Assembly (NCBI RefSeq): GCF_007992435.1
Contig: NZ_BKAG01000041.1
Span: forward strand, 1-64,000
Reading direction: 5' to 3'
Source of the DNA: Prosthecobacter gellanilyticus
GTDB lineage: Bacteria; Verrucomicrobiota; Verrucomicrobiia; Verrucomicrobiales; Verrucomicrobiaceae
Length of the DNA stretch: 64,000 nt
Shown here: positions 55,990 through 64,000 of the stretch, piece by piece
How positions within the stretch are numbered: the stretch's first letter is position 1
Layout: every line of letters starts with the position of its first letter
The notes under the pieces: generated by a model
What the model saw: the letters and a program-made list of their open reading frames with translations, nothing else
Database searches by the model: none
What the model was told of the DNA's origin: nothing
Translations under genes and position numbers: made by a program

Positions 55990-58194
55990 CTATCGCAAGA
56001 CACGGCGGATGGCTTCGATGAGCTGCGATGCCTGAATGGGCTTAACTAAATGTTCGACAAATCCTGCGTCGTGGCTGCGGCGCAGGTCTTCATCCATACC
56101 GTAGCCGCTCATGGCGATGCCTGGCACTTTGTGAAGAGTGCGAACTTGCTTCATGACCTCATGTCCAGTGCCGTCGGGCAGCCCCAGATCACTGATCAGC
56201 ACATCAAAGGCTTCCGATTTCGCGATGGCAACAGCGCTGGCGACGTTCGGAGCGGAGAGCACCGTGAATCCGGCACGTGTCAGAAGCCGGCTGAGCATGC
56301 GGGCTGTGTCGGCGTTGTCCTCGACCAGGAGCAGTCGGAGAGATGGAAGGGGTGGCGCGGCGTCCGGGAGGGTGAGACGGATGCGGGCTGTGGCAGTCAG
56401 TAACTTGCCCGGAATCTGGATAAGAAAGGTGGCACCCTCTCCGGCACCTGCGCTTTCGGCGTGTATGGAGCCGCCATGGAGATCCATGAGCGCCTTGCAG
56501 ATGGCCAGGCCCAGCCCCAAGCCACCAAACTGGCGGGTGATGCCGCTGCCTCCCTGCTCGAACGCATTGAAGACGTGTGGCAGGACTTCCGGCGGGATAC
56601 CAGCGCCACTATCCTGGATACGGACCTCGCAGATATCGTCCTTCGTCCGCGTGGTGCTGATCTGAATGCGGCCATTCATCGGGGTGAACTTGATGGCATT
56701 TTTCAGCACATTCCACAGCACTTGGCGGAAACGCGCAGGATCCGCGCTGATCACGCCCGCCTTCGGATCCAAGGACATGTCCAAGGTGAGGCCTTGCTCC
56801 TGCACCTGGGAACGGCAGATCTCACAGACGTCACGCACGATCTCGTTCAGATGCACAAGCTCGCTGTTCAAGGTGAGTTTGCCGGTGGTGATGCGGCTAA
56901 GATCGAGAAGGTCATCAATGAGCTTCGTTTCGAGCTCGATGTTCCGTTTGATCATGGCGAGCTCCTCACGCGCCTCGGCGGGGAGGCCGCTGTCCTGCTC
57001 CAGGGCAGCCACCGCCAGCAAAGCGGGAGTGAGAGGCGTGCGTAACTCGTGACTGAGGACGGCGAGAAACCGATCCTTGCTCTTGTTCGCCAGTTCCGCT
57101 GCCTCTTTGGCCTCCAGGAGTGACTGCGCGGCGAGATCTCTCTCCATGGCGATCGCGACCAACGAGGTGCCAAACTCCACGAGCCGCTGTTCCCATTGAG
57201 TCGGGGAGCGTGCCTCATCGAGACAGAGCATGACGGAGGCGAAGGCCTCGCCATTCGTGTTGAGCACGGGAGCTGAGCGGCAGGCTTTGATGCCATGCGA
57301 GAGGCACAATTCACGCCACAGCGGTGACCAGCGGGTCTCGTTGGCAATGTCCGCGCAGGTCACTTGGGTGCTGGAGAAAACAGCATCTCCGCAGGTGCCC
57401 ATGGATTCCTCCTCTATGGGCGCATCTCGAAGCGCCTGGCCAAAAGACGGCATCAAGGTGGGAGCGATGGAGCGATGGAATTTCTTCCGCGCGGCATCTG
57501 CCAACAGAACACAGGCGCGGGAGCGTGGACTCAGGCGTGTGACAGCATTGCAAAGGTTGGCCAGGCATTCATCCAAGGGCCGGCCTTTGGCGATGGTCTC
57601 GAGCAGGTGTTTTTGCTCGAGCATCAGAAGCTCGGTGCGCTTGCGATCCGTGATGTCGCGAATGGTGGCCAGCGAGCCGATGGACGAGCCTGCCGGATCC
57701 TGCAAAGGTGTCACCGAGGACTCGACATGGATCGTCTCCCCATTGCGCTTCACATGCCTGGTCTCACCACGCCAGCAGACTCCGTCTGTAAGGGCTTTCG
57801 TAGCGGCGTCCTCATCAGCAGGACTGCTCCATTCACCGGTCCACAATTCATTCAAATGACGGCCCAGAGCCTCGGAAGCGGTGATGCCATACTGCCGCTC
57901 GGCGGCATAGTTCAGGTAGGTGACATGCTGGTCATTGTCCACCGCTACCACGGCATCACTGATCTGGGAGAGGATGTCTCCGCGAAATTGGTTAGACTCG
58001 GCCTCGGTCCCTTGCAGGGTGAAGATCTGCGCCCCGGAGTGCCCTTCCACCACCAAGGCATCCACCTCGCCGTTGCGAATGGCGTTCAGTGTCTCCTCCG
58101 CTTCCCGGAGCCGTGTGCGGAGCTCTGCATTGTCTGCGTAGAGGCGCGCCGTCTCGGCTGTTTCAGACAAAATCTGGTCAGAGGGGGGCATCAC
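55990..58194 (-). CDS. PAS-GAF hybrid histidine kinase, last gene of the kai operon
   Basis: A 734-residue cytosolic protein. An N-terminal coiled coil (LRTRLREAEETLNAIRNGEV) leads to a PAS domain (about 85-190; QISDAVVAVDNDQHVTYLNY), then a GAF domain (about 205-345). The kinase core has His382 in FLAVLSHELRTPLTPALLAV, NVLKNAIKFTPMNG (N), DSGAGIPPEVLPHVF (G1) and GLGLGLAICKALMDLHGG (G2). The receiver (about 615-734) has RLLLVEDNADTARML, ISDLGLPDG and AMSGYGMDEDL. It is 11 bp downstream of the second kaiB and on the same strand, so it is co-transcribed with kaiC-kaiB-kaiB. It may read out the Kai proteins, as SasA does in cyanobacteria (inference). Confidence 0.93.
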   Translation of the reverse strand: MMPPSDQILSETAETARLYADNAELRTRLREAEETLNAIRNGEVDALVVEGHSGAQIFTLQGTEAESNQFRGDILSQISDAVVAVDNDQHVTYLNYAAERQYGITASEALGRHLNELWTGEWSSPADEDAATKALTDGVCWRGETRHVKRNGETIHVESSVTPLQDPAGSSIGSLATIRDITDRKRTELLMLEQKHLLETIAKGRPLDECLANLCNAVTRLSPRSRACVLLADAARKKFHRSIAPTLMPSFGQALRDAPIEEESMGTCGDAVFSSTQVTCADIANETRWSPLWRELCLSHGIKACRSAPVLNTNGEAFASVMLCLDEARSPTQWEQRLVEFGTSLVAIAMERDLAAQSLLEAKEAAELANKSKDRFLAVLSHELRTPLTPALLAVAALEQDSGLPAEAREELAMIKRNIELETKLIDDLLDLSRITTGKLTLNSELVHLNEIVRDVCEICRSQVQEQGLTLDMSLDPKAGVISADPARFRQVLWNVLKNAIKFTPMNGRIQISTTRTKDDICEVRIQDSGAGIPPEVLPHVFNAFEQGGSGITRQFGGLGLGLAICKALMDLHGGSIHAESAGAGEGATFLIQIPGKLLTATARIRLTLPDAAPPLPSLRLLLVEDNADTARMLSRLLTRAGFTVLSAPNVASAVAIAKSEAFDVLISDLGLPDGTGHEVMKQVRTLHKVPGIAMSGYGMDEDLRRSHDAGFVEHLVKPIQASQLIEAIRRVLR

Positions 58195-58205
58195 TGTTGG
58201 CCGCT

Positions 58206-58502
58206 TTAAGTTCCGGCCTTCTTCACATCAAGGCCCACAAGGATACGTTCCGTCTGGGACATGTCGCCAATGAAACGACGCAAAGGTTCAGGCAATTGTT
58301 TGATCAGAGTAGGAGCGGCTACGATCTGCTCGGCCACAGCGATCTCGGGGTGCTTGGACACGTCCACGACTTCGAGTTCATATCTGCCTGCGAGATTCTC
58401 CTCGCAGATCTTGCGGATGTTGACGATCGCGCGGTTCGACAGGACCGACTGGCCTGTGACAAACAACCGGAGGACATAGCGGGATGGATCAGGCTCTTTC
58501 AT
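58206..58502 (-). CDS. kaiB: KaiB-family protein 2
   Basis: A 98-residue thioredoxin-fold KaiB homologue. YVLRLFVTGQSVLSNRAIVN is the first strand-helix, CEENLAGRYELEVVDVSKHP the second, and AAPTLIKQLPEPLRRFIGDM is the hallmark block around the cis-Pro-like loop. Ends RILVGLDVKKAGT. KaiB switches fold to bind phosphorylated KaiC and recruits output kinases in cyanobacteria. This is the second of two neighbouring copies, 14 bp after the first, and about half identical to it by eye. Two KaiB proteins could compete for or alternate on one KaiC (inference). Confidence 0.93.
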   Translation of the reverse strand: MKEPDPSRYVLRLFVTGQSVLSNRAIVNIRKICEENLAGRYELEVVDVSKHPEIAVAEQIVAAPTLIKQLPEPLRRFIGDMSQTERILVGLDVKKAGT

Positions 58503-58516
58503 CGAGGTGGAGGCGT

Positions 58517-58825
58517 TCAGGCCGCAGTTGGTTGCACATCAAGGCCGACGAGGACGCGCTCCTCATTGGAAAGGTCTCCGATGATCTTTTTGATGGGTTC
58601 TGGAAGCCGGCGCACCAGGGTGGGCACGGCGAGGATCTGGTCTCCAGCAGCGAGCTGCGGAGTCTTCAGAAGGTCGATGACTTCGATGCGGTATTCACCC
58701 GCAAGGTGGGTTTCGCAGATCTGCTTGAGGTTCGCCAGTGCCGCGTTGGACTTGGCCGTCTGGCCAGCGACGTAAAGCCGCAGGTCAAAGGCGGGACGTT
58801 TGGAAGATCGGGCAGTCGTGCTCAT
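58517..58825 (-). CDS. kaiB: KaiB-family protein 1
   Basis: A 102-residue KaiB homologue: [60 protein letters not shown] and [14 protein letters not shown]. Its start overlaps the kaiC stop by 4 bp (ATGA), so translation is coupled, as expected for a KaiC partner. It differs from copy 2 mainly at the N-terminus (SSKRPAFD) and in the helix after LVGLD. Binding to the adjacent KaiC is a firm expectation from family behaviour; whether rhythmic or stress-type is unknown. Confidence 0.94.
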   Translation of the reverse strand: MSTTARSSKRPAFDLRLYVAGQTAKSNAALANLKQICETHLAGEYRIEVIDLLKTPQLAAGDQILAVPTLVRRLPEPIKKIIGDLSNEERVLVGLDVQPTAA

Positions 58826-60582
58826 GACTTGGCGGCTGGTTTGGATGACTTGGTGATGACTCCTCCGCGCAAAGCAGCCTGTGTCTGGGCGCTTTTCTGA
58901 GCAGTCTGCTGACGCAAAAGCTCCTGGGCGATGGTGAACTTGAGCTCTGTCTCCTCATCCTCCGCCTCGGCCTGCAGGATGGCAATCTGGGTCTGGATGG
59001 CCTTCCGCTTGCTGGCGATCTGTCGCTCCTTGCGCTGTTGACTTTGCTTCGCCAGGTCCAGCGCGGCGCGTGCCCTTTCCTGCTGGCTGATGCGCGCGCT
59101 GCCGGTGAGCACGCGGTCTTCGTCCACATACACCTCGACGAGGTCAATGCCCTTGTCCGTGAGGACAAATTCACGGACTTGATTGGAGTGGGGGATGCCG
59201 CGTGCCTTGAGGGTGTAGATGGTGCGGTTCCGCTCGCCATTGTATTCCACATTTCGCAGCAGCAGCCAGGCATCCATGAGGGAGGAAACACCCACCTGGG
59301 AGTCTTCCGGTGCCGTGGTGGATGCGCCACCGGTGGTGAGGCTGGTGAAGATGGCGGTGATGTTTTCCTGCTTCAGAAAGTCAATCAGGCGCATGAGGGT
59401 GGCGCGCACCTCCGAGTCATCCCGGTCGAGAGTGAGGTTCGTGATCGGGTCCACCGCCACCACGTCAGGATGGAATCTCTGCACCATGTCATGCATGAGC
59501 ACGAGATGCTGCTCCAGGCCATGCAGGGTGGGGCGTGAGGCATGGATCTCCAGAAGGCCTTTTTTCACCCACGGCTCGAGGTCGATGCCGATGGAGCGCA
59601 TGTTTCGGACGATCTGTTCTGCTGACTCTTCATAGGCGAAGAGCAGCGCGCGCTCACCGCGCTGGCAGGCGGCCTCCACGAACCTGGCGGAGATGCTGCT
59701 CTTGCCTGTGCCGGCGGTGCCTGAAACCAGGATGCTGCTGCCGCGGAAGAAGCCCTTTCCGCCCAGCATCTCGTCCAGCTTCGGGATGCCGGTGGAGACA
59801 CGCTCCCTGGACGCGAAGTGGTCCAGCTGGAGTGAGGTGATGGGCAGCACGGAGAAGCCGCGCTCACCGATGAGAAAGGGATACTCATTCATCCCATGCG
59901 CGGTGCCGCGATACTTCAGCACACGCAGACGGCGCGTGGAGATCTGGCCCTGGACGCGGTGGTCCAGCACGATGACGCAGTCAGCCACATACTCCTCCAA
60001 GCCATGACGGGTGAGGCTGGACTCCCCCTTCTCACCGGTGATGAGGGCGGTCACACCGCGATCCTTCAGCCAGCGGAAGAGGCGGCGCAGTTCAGCGCGG
60101 AGGATGGCATGGTTAGGCAGCCCTGAAAACAGCGCTTCCAATGTGTCGAGCACCACGCGCTTCGCGCCAATGGAGTCGATCGCGTGCCCGAGGCGGATGA
60201 AGAGTCCCTGCAGATCATACTCACCGGTCTCCTCGAACTCGGAGCGGTCGATGTGCACGTGGTCGAGCACGATCTTTTTCTGCTTGCTGAGCTTGTCGAG
60301 ATCAAAGCCTAGGGAGCGGACGTTCGCCGTGAGCTCGGCGGCGTTTTCCTCAAACATGATGAACACACCTGGCTCATCAAACTGGGTGGCACCACGGACC
60401 AGGAACTCCAGGGCCAGCATGGTCTTGCCGCACCCTGCTCCGCCGCAGACCAGGGTGGGACGTCCGGCGGGCAGACCGCCTTGAGTGATTTCATCCAGTC
60501 CTTGGATGCCGGTGGCGGCTTTTGGCAGGGTAACAACTTTGGGGGCGACGGCTTTGGGCGAACTAACTTTCTTTGCTTTCAT
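58822..60582 (-). CDS. kaiC: KaiC-family double-ATPase with C-terminal coiled coil
   Basis: A 586-residue protein with two RecA-like domains. CI (about 22-250): Walker [11 protein letters not shown], catalytic Glu pair in [23 protein letters not shown] (about 260-495): Walker [33 protein letters not shown]. At the site of the cyanobacterial phosphorylated residues (S431/T432 and T426) lie Ser433-Ser434 and Ser428 in [16 protein letters not shown], so phosphorylation remains possible. Instead of the cyanobacterial A-loop tail bound by KaiA, residues about 500-586 form a charged helix ([20 protein letters not shown]) with a basic end. No kaiA is present. It is followed by two kaiB genes and flanked by hybrid kinases, 34 bp after the upstream kinase gene. 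Confidence 0.94.
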   Translation of the reverse strand: MKAKKVSSPKAVAPKVVTLPKAATGIQGLDEITQGGLPAGRPTLVCGGAGCGKTMLALEFLVRGATQFDEPGVFIMFEENAAELTANVRSLGFDLDKLSKQKKIVLDHVHIDRSEFEETGEYDLQGLFIRLGHAIDSIGAKRVVLDTLEALFSGLPNHAILRAELRRLFRWLKDRGVTALITGEKGESSLTRHGLEEYVADCVIVLDHRVQGQISTRRLRVLKYRGTAHGMNEYPFLIGERGFSVLPITSLQLDHFASRERVSTGIPKLDEMLGGKGFFRGSSILVSGTAGTGKSSISARFVEAACQRGERALLFAYEESAEQIVRNMRSIGIDLEPWVKKGLLEIHASRPTLHGLEQHLVLMHDMVQRFHPDVVAVDPITNLTLDRDDSEVRATLMRLIDFLKQENITAIFTSLTTGGASTTAPEDSQVGVSSLMDAWLLLRNVEYNGERNRTIYTLKARGIPHSNQVREFVLTDKGIDLVEVYVDEDRVLTGSARISQQERARAALDLAKQSQQRKERQIASKRKAIQTQIAILQAEAEDEETELKFTIAQELLRQQTAQKSAQTQAALRGGVITKSSKPAAKS

Positions 60583-60616
60583 GGATTCTAAGACAACTTT
60601 ACGACGTAGCTTTTTC

Positions 60617-62266
60617 CTAGGCTGGCATCTTTTTCACGAGGCGGGAGATAGCTTGTTGCAGGGCCGCGAACTCGATAGGCTTGGTGAGATGCTCAGTGAA
60701 GCCTGCCTGGCGGCTGCGCTCGAGGTCATCATCCATGCCAAAGCCGCTCATGGCGATGGCGGCGGGAGGTTGCCCGCGCATGGTGGTGAGCTGCTCCAGC
60801 AGTTCGGTTCCGCGGCCATCGGGCAGGCCGATGTCTGAGATGAGCACCTCAAAGTCATACTCGCGTGCCACGGCCAGCGCTTCGGTGATGCTCCCTGCGG
60901 TCCGGATCTTGTAACCGCGGCGCTCGAGCAGACGTGTGAGGGTGGTCAGGGTGTCGTGATGATCTTCCACCACCAGGAGACGCACGCCGGGAGGGGGGGC
61001 AGGTTCTGTTTTCTGCACCTCGCTCGGCTGGCTGTCGGACGAAGTCTGGATCAGTTGAATGGTGAAGGTGGAGCCTTGGTTCATCCCCTCGCTGCGCACA
61101 AAGATATCTCCGCTGTGCATCTGCACGAGTGCCTTGCAGATGGCCAGACCGAGGCCCAGGCCGGTCTGGGAATGATGCGCGCCCTGTTCGAAAGCATCGA
61201 AGATGCGGTCCACCTTGTCAGGGGCGATGCCGACGCCTTGATCTGCAATCTCAACGACAACGAGCGAGCCGGGATCCGAGGTGCGAGTGCGGATTTCGAT
61301 GACACTCCCATCCGGACTGAACTTCGCGGCATTAGTGAGCAGGTTCCAGAACACCTGCTGGAGACGGGCGAAGTCACCTCTCACCTGGGCTCCGGAAGCC
61401 TCGAGTTTTTCCACGACCTGGATGCGGCGTGCGGTGAGTTCCGACTGGCATATTTTTATGGCCTGTCTCAACACTTCATGGATCTCCACGGGTTGAAGCT
61501 CAAGACGAAGCTTGCCATTGCGAATGCGTGCAAGGTCCAGCAGGTCATCAATGAGCCGGGCCTCCAGACGTACATTGCGCTGGATGGTGGCGATGTGCTC
61601 GCGAATGGCAGGCGGGCATTCGATCTCCTCCAGCAGCGTGACCGCGTGCACGATGGGTGAAAGCGGGGTGCGCAGCTCATGGGAGAGCATGGCGAGGAAG
61701 CGGTCCTTCGCCGCATTCGCCTCCTCCGCCTCGGCCTGGGCGGATTCTGCACGGATGCGGCGTTCCCGTTCCTCAGCTTCGCGCAGGAGCGCCTCGTTGC
61801 GGGCGGCCAGCTCTGTGTTGGCGATCCGCAAGGCATCTTCAGCCGCCTGCGCGGTACGATTCATGGCGGCGAGAGCCCGGGTCTTCCTGAAAAGATCCAC
61901 GAAGACGTTCACCTTGGAGCGCAGGACCTGCGGGTTGATGGGCTTTGTCAGGTAGTCAACAGCACCCACATCATAGCCGAGCACGGCATGCTCATCCTCA
62001 CGGTAGTGAGCCGTGAGGAAGATGATGGGAATGTGCTGCGTGCGCCGGCGCTCCTTGATCATCTGGGCCAGCTCGAACCCCGTCATGCCGGGCATCTGAA
62101 TGTCCAGGATGAGCAGTGCAAACTCCTCCGCGACGAGTGCCAGCAGCGCCGCCTCCGCAGACTCCGCACGCACCAGCCGGTAGTCTGGATCATCGAGCAA
62201 TGACTCAAGCACCCGGAGATTTTTGGGCTCGTCGTCCACGATCAAGATGTTGATGGAAGGATCCAT
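60617..62266 (-). CDS. REC-histidine kinase-REC protein upstream of kaiC
   Basis: A 549-residue cytosolic protein. An N-terminal receiver (1-125) has INILIVDDEPKNLRVLESL, LLILDIQMPGMTG and YLTKPINPQVL. A coiled coil follows, with the kinase H box FLAMLSHELRTPLSPIVHAV (His196), NLLTNAAKFSPDGS (N), DQGVGIAPDKVD (G1) and GLGLGLAICKALVQMHSG (G2). The C-terminal receiver (about 428-549) has RLLVVEDHHDTLTTLTRLL, ISDIGLPDGRG and AMSGFGMDDDL. This order allows input by phosphotransfer to the first receiver and output through the last. 34 bp before kaiC, same strand; likely feeds the Kai module (inference). Confidence 0.93.
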   Translation of the reverse strand: MDPSINILIVDDEPKNLRVLESLLDDPDYRLVRAESAEAALLALVAEEFALLILDIQMPGMTGFELAQMIKERRRTQHIPIIFLTAHYREDEHAVLGYDVGAVDYLTKPINPQVLRSKVNVFVDLFRKTRALAAMNRTAQAAEDALRIANTELAARNEALLREAEERERRIRAESAQAEAEEANAAKDRFLAMLSHELRTPLSPIVHAVTLLEEIECPPAIREHIATIQRNVRLEARLIDDLLDLARIRNGKLRLELQPVEIHEVLRQAIKICQSELTARRIQVVEKLEASGAQVRGDFARLQQVFWNLLTNAAKFSPDGSVIEIRTRTSDPGSLVVVEIADQGVGIAPDKVDRIFDAFEQGAHHSQTGLGLGLAICKALVQMHSGDIFVRSEGMNQGSTFTIQLIQTSSDSQPSEVQKTEPAPPPGVRLLVVEDHHDTLTTLTRLLERRGYKIRTAGSITEALAVAREYDFEVLISDIGLPDGRGTELLEQLTTMRGQPPAAIAMSGFGMDDDLERSRQAGFTEHLTKPIEFAALQQAISRLVKKMPA

Positions 62267-62340
62267 GCTCAGCGGTGATGGGCGTACTTGGAAATCGTCA
62301 AAAGGGGAAGAGGATTTTGCGGCGTTTGAAGAGGATTTGT

Positions 62341-62628
62341 CTAGTGGTCGATCAGGTCTGATTTCACCCGGGGATTGCGTTGGAGATTTTTGTCCACGAT
62401 GGCGGCGATGATGATGAGGAAGGCGAAGAGACGGATGAGATATAGATAAGAGTCGTCTTCGTGGGCTTGTGAGAAAGCCACGAGCAGCCCGCGGTTCAAT
62501 CCGAGGATGCCGAAGGCCAGTGCAAAGAGCAGAAAGAGCCGGTCACGGGTCTGCTTCCAGTATCTCAGGAAAAAGATCCCGGCGATGATGAAGGCTGTGG
62601 AGATGGCACCTTGGAGAAACGAGTCCAT
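62341..62628 (-). CDS. DUF5985-like small membrane protein 1
   Basis: A 95-residue protein with three hydrophobic helices; start 62628 (MDSFLQGAISTAFIIAGIFF) chosen over 62661. RYWKQTRDRLFLLFALAFGI and GLNRGLLVAF lie between helices 1-2 and 2-3, and the tail is polar (DKNLQRNPRVKSDLIDH). The pattern 'FxxRFWxxTxDRLFLxFxxAF' is that of DUF5985 proteins. It lies next to a second copy (62643-62903) and just before the REC-HK-REC gene, 74 bp away. Possibly forms a hetero-oligomer with its neighbour. Confidence 0.75.
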   Translation of the reverse strand: MDSFLQGAISTAFIIAGIFFLRYWKQTRDRLFLLFALAFGILGLNRGLLVAFSQAHEDDSYLYLIRLFAFLIIIAAIVDKNLQRNPRVKSDLIDH

Positions 62629-62642
62629 AAGAGTGGCGGATG

Positions 62643-62903
62643 TTACTTTTTGTCCTCCCAAATCATGCCATAGAGAAGCATGGCAAGGCCGACGAGGGCG
62701 ATGTGCCGGCGCCAGGGAATGTCCTCCGAGGTGGCCCAGATGGTGCGATCTAAAAGCAGGAGAAGATTTTCAAAAGTCAGGACGGAAAAACACAGGCCGC
62801 TCCAGAACAAAAGGCGGAAACCGGAACGCCTGAAACCACGGAACAGCAGCACCGTGCAGAGCAGGGCCGTGAGAGCGCATAAGAAGTAGATGAGCGGGGC
62901 CAT
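62643..62903 (-). CDS. DUF5985-like small membrane protein 2
   Basis: An 86-residue protein, start 62903 (MAPLIYFLCALTALLCTVLL) chosen over 62948. Three hydrophobic segments, with RGFRRSGFRLLFWSGLCF between the first two and ENLLLLLDRTIW before the third; ends LLYGMIWEDKK. The 'Y.LCa..s..ca.LL.R.y.rsg.rLLfWS.lCF' pattern is the typical DUF5985 form. 14 bp from its neighbour and part of the same leftward operon. Function unknown; these pairs commonly occur next to hybrid kinases. Confidence 0.75.
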   Translation of the reverse strand: MAPLIYFLCALTALLCTVLLFRGFRRSGFRLLFWSGLCFSVLTFENLLLLLDRTIWATSEDIPWRRHIALVGLAMLLYGMIWEDKK

Positions 62904-62913
62904 GGAAGCGGGC

Positions 62914-63294
62914 TTATCTGGGTTTGCGGATGCGGAAGGCATCGGCAAATGCCTGGGGTTCTGTGGGCCGGGAGTAGATCATGCGGATGAGTGAGACGGG
63001 GCGCTCCCGATCAAGATCGGCGAGTTTGCGCATCATGACGGCGAGCTCCTCCCGCTGAGGCGCATAGCTGTAGCAACCATCCTGATCAGGCTGGATGAAG
63101 CCCCTGGCATGGAGGTCGGTGAAGACGGTATGGACGACAGGCGGTGGCAACCGCAAACGACCCACGACCTCCGACTCCTGCCACCGGCGCTCCGGGTCAT
63201 CATGCAGCAGCAACACCACGCGGAAGTGATCGACCGAATGAATGTTGGCATGAATGAAGCCACGTGCCTGTTCAATGGGGTCGGATTCATCCAT
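62914..63294 (-). CDS. Small winged-helix-like protein
   Basis: A 126-residue protein with no name that I can assign. Residues 15-80 (SVDHFRVVLLLHDDPERRWQ, ESEVVGRLRLPPPVVHTVF, TDLHARGFIQPD) read as a winged helix with a recognition-like helix and a wing, as in MarR/ArsR-type folds. The C-terminal part (MMRKLADLDRERPVSLIRMI) is helical and basic. It lies 11 bp before the DUF5985 genes and 33 bp after the partial hybrid kinase gene, so it is in the operon. DNA binding is inferred, not shown. Confidence 0.7.
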   Translation of the reverse strand: MDESDPIEQARGFIHANIHSVDHFRVVLLLHDDPERRWQESEVVGRLRLPPPVVHTVFTDLHARGFIQPDQDGCYSYAPQREELAVMMRKLADLDRERPVSLIRMIYSRPTEPQAFADAFRIRKPR

Positions 63295-63327
63295 TTGTCG
63301 TTAGGTGGGGGGAGTTGGCTACCATGC

Positions 63328-64000
63328 TTAACGGAAGAGCCAGACGCGCATCAGTGAGAGGAGCTGGTCGGTGTTCACGGGTTTGGCGATGTAGTCGCTC
63401 GCGCCGGCATCGAGGCATTTTTCGCGGTCGCCCTTCATGGCTTTCGCGGTGAGGGCGAGGATGGGCAGGGTACGGAAGGCAGGGTTCCTGCGGATCTCCC
63501 GCATGGTCTCGTAGCCGTCCATGTCAGGCATCATGATGTCCATGAGGACGATGCTGAGGTCTGGTGTGCTCTGGATGATCTCGATGGCGCTGCGGCCATT
63601 GGTGGTGCTGAGGATGTCCATCTCCTGGTTCTCGAGCAGGGAGGTGAGAGCGAAGATATTGCGCGCGTCATCATCGACGATGAGCACCTTGCGGTGGCGG
63701 AGGACCTCGCCGGAGTTATGGAGACGCTCCAGCATGGCCTGTTTCTCCGGTGGAAGGTCGGTGACCACGCGATGAAGGAAGAGAGCCGTCTCATCCAGCA
63801 GACGCTCAGGCGAACGCACATCTTTGAGCACGATGCTTTTGGCCATCGTCTTGAGCTTGATTTGCTCCTCCGTGCTGAGATCCTTGCCGGTGAAGACGAC
63901 GACCGGTAGCTCGGCGAGCTTTGGATTGGCGTGCATCTTCTCCAGCAACTCAAAGCCTGTCATGTCCGGGAGGCGGAGATCAAGCACCACGCAGTCGAAG
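63328..64000 (-). CDS. Hybrid kinase/multi-receiver protein, 3' part only (cut by window edge)
   Basis: Partial: the reading frame stays open to the window end. The visible ~224 residues are the end of one receiver (CVVLDLRLPDMTGFELLEKM, VVVFTGKDLS, IVLKDVRSPERLLDET) and a complete C-terminal receiver (HRKVLIVDDDARNIFALTSL, IVLMDIMMPDMDGYETMREI, ILALTAKAMKG, YIAKPVNTDQLLSL). The arrangement REC-REC at the C-terminus is typical of large hybrid kinases. It is the first visible gene of the leftward operon that includes the kai genes. Confidence 0.85.
   Translation of the reverse strand, partial: FDCVVLDLRLPDMTGFELLEKMHANPKLAELPVVVFTGKDLSTEEQIKLKTMAKSIVLKDVRSPERLLDETALFLHRVVTDLPPEKQAMLERLHNSGEVLRHRKVLIVDDDARNIFALTSLLENQEMDILSTTNGRSAIEIIQSTPDLSIVLMDIMMPDMDGYETMREIRRNPAFRTLPILALTAKAMKGDREKCLDAGASDYIAKPVNTDQLLSLMRVWLFR

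Noticed and set aside
55990-64000. A kaiA gene or a canonical cyanobacterial clock cluster
   Set aside because: No frame in the operon resembles KaiA, and KaiC lacks the KaiA-binding tail.
1-64000. CRISPR arrays, insertion sequences, integrases or phage genes
   Set aside because: No regularly spaced direct repeats and no transposase, integrase or capsid motif in any plausible gene.

Overview
The window is high-GC bacterial DNA that looks like a Verrucomicrobiota chromosome, probably Verrucomicrobium/Prosthecobacter-like. This rests on gene content: secreted sialidase-like and Gfo/Idh proteins, a DUF1080 protein, a TIGR02597-like C-terminus on a giant exported protein, many hybrid histidine kinases and several SD-poor small stress genes. 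The genus is an inference. I see no rRNA, tRNA, CRISPR, transposase or phage gene, so this reads as ordinary but accessory-rich chromosome.

Layout. (1) 0-9 kb: a secreted sialidase/SGNH-hydrolase fusion divergent from a secreted Gfo/Idh-type protein; a NarL/DegU-type two-component pair in an operon with a 500-residue beta-rich protein of unknown function; and an orphan NodT-type outer-membrane lipoprotein. (2) 9-19.7 kb: the most unusual locus. A single-polypeptide MbnP-MbnH fusion (copper-binding partner plus MauG-like di-heme peroxidase) lies 26 bp upstream of a 2,893-residue exported protein. That protein joins a copper radical oxidase with intact ligand residues to PA14, PKD, a YVTN propeller, a two-haem cytochrome region and three tandem Ig/LamG-like modules. 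(3) 19.7-30.3 kb: DUF1080, mnmA (carrying an in-frame repeat insertion), a zinc metallopeptidase, topoisomerase IB, a small DUF3309 protein, a mini histidine kinase, and a paoABC-type periplasmic molybdenum aldehyde oxidoreductase operon with its MocA- and XdhC-type maturation factors. (4) 30.5-35 kb: glgX and a hybrid kinase. (5) 35-44.6 kb: a cluster of small stress-type genes (DUF892, metallothionein-like, lipocalin, DUF2934, CBS, DUF1328, PA2169/DUF2383, GlsB/YeaQ, GreA/B-like), two NarL-type regulators and an Mla-type lipid transport operon. (6) 44.6-53 kb: a 1,893-residue CheB-CheR-PAS hybrid kinase, an OmpA-like protein and a sensorless paralogous hybrid kinase. (7) 53-56 kb: treY. (8) 56-64 kb, read leftward: a long operon with a hybrid kinase/REC gene (cut by the window edge), a winged-helix-like protein, two DUF5985-like membrane proteins, a REC-HK-REC protein, kaiC, two kaiB genes and a PAS-GAF hybrid kinase. 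No kaiA is present.

Two systems stand out. One is a putative copper/peroxide circuit: a MbnP-MbnH fusion next to a copper radical oxidase that itself carries c-type haems. The oxidase would make H2O2, which MauG-like di-haem enzymes consume. The other is a non-cyanobacterial KaiC-KaiB-KaiB module embedded between hybrid histidine kinases. Their functions are inferences from domain content and gene order.
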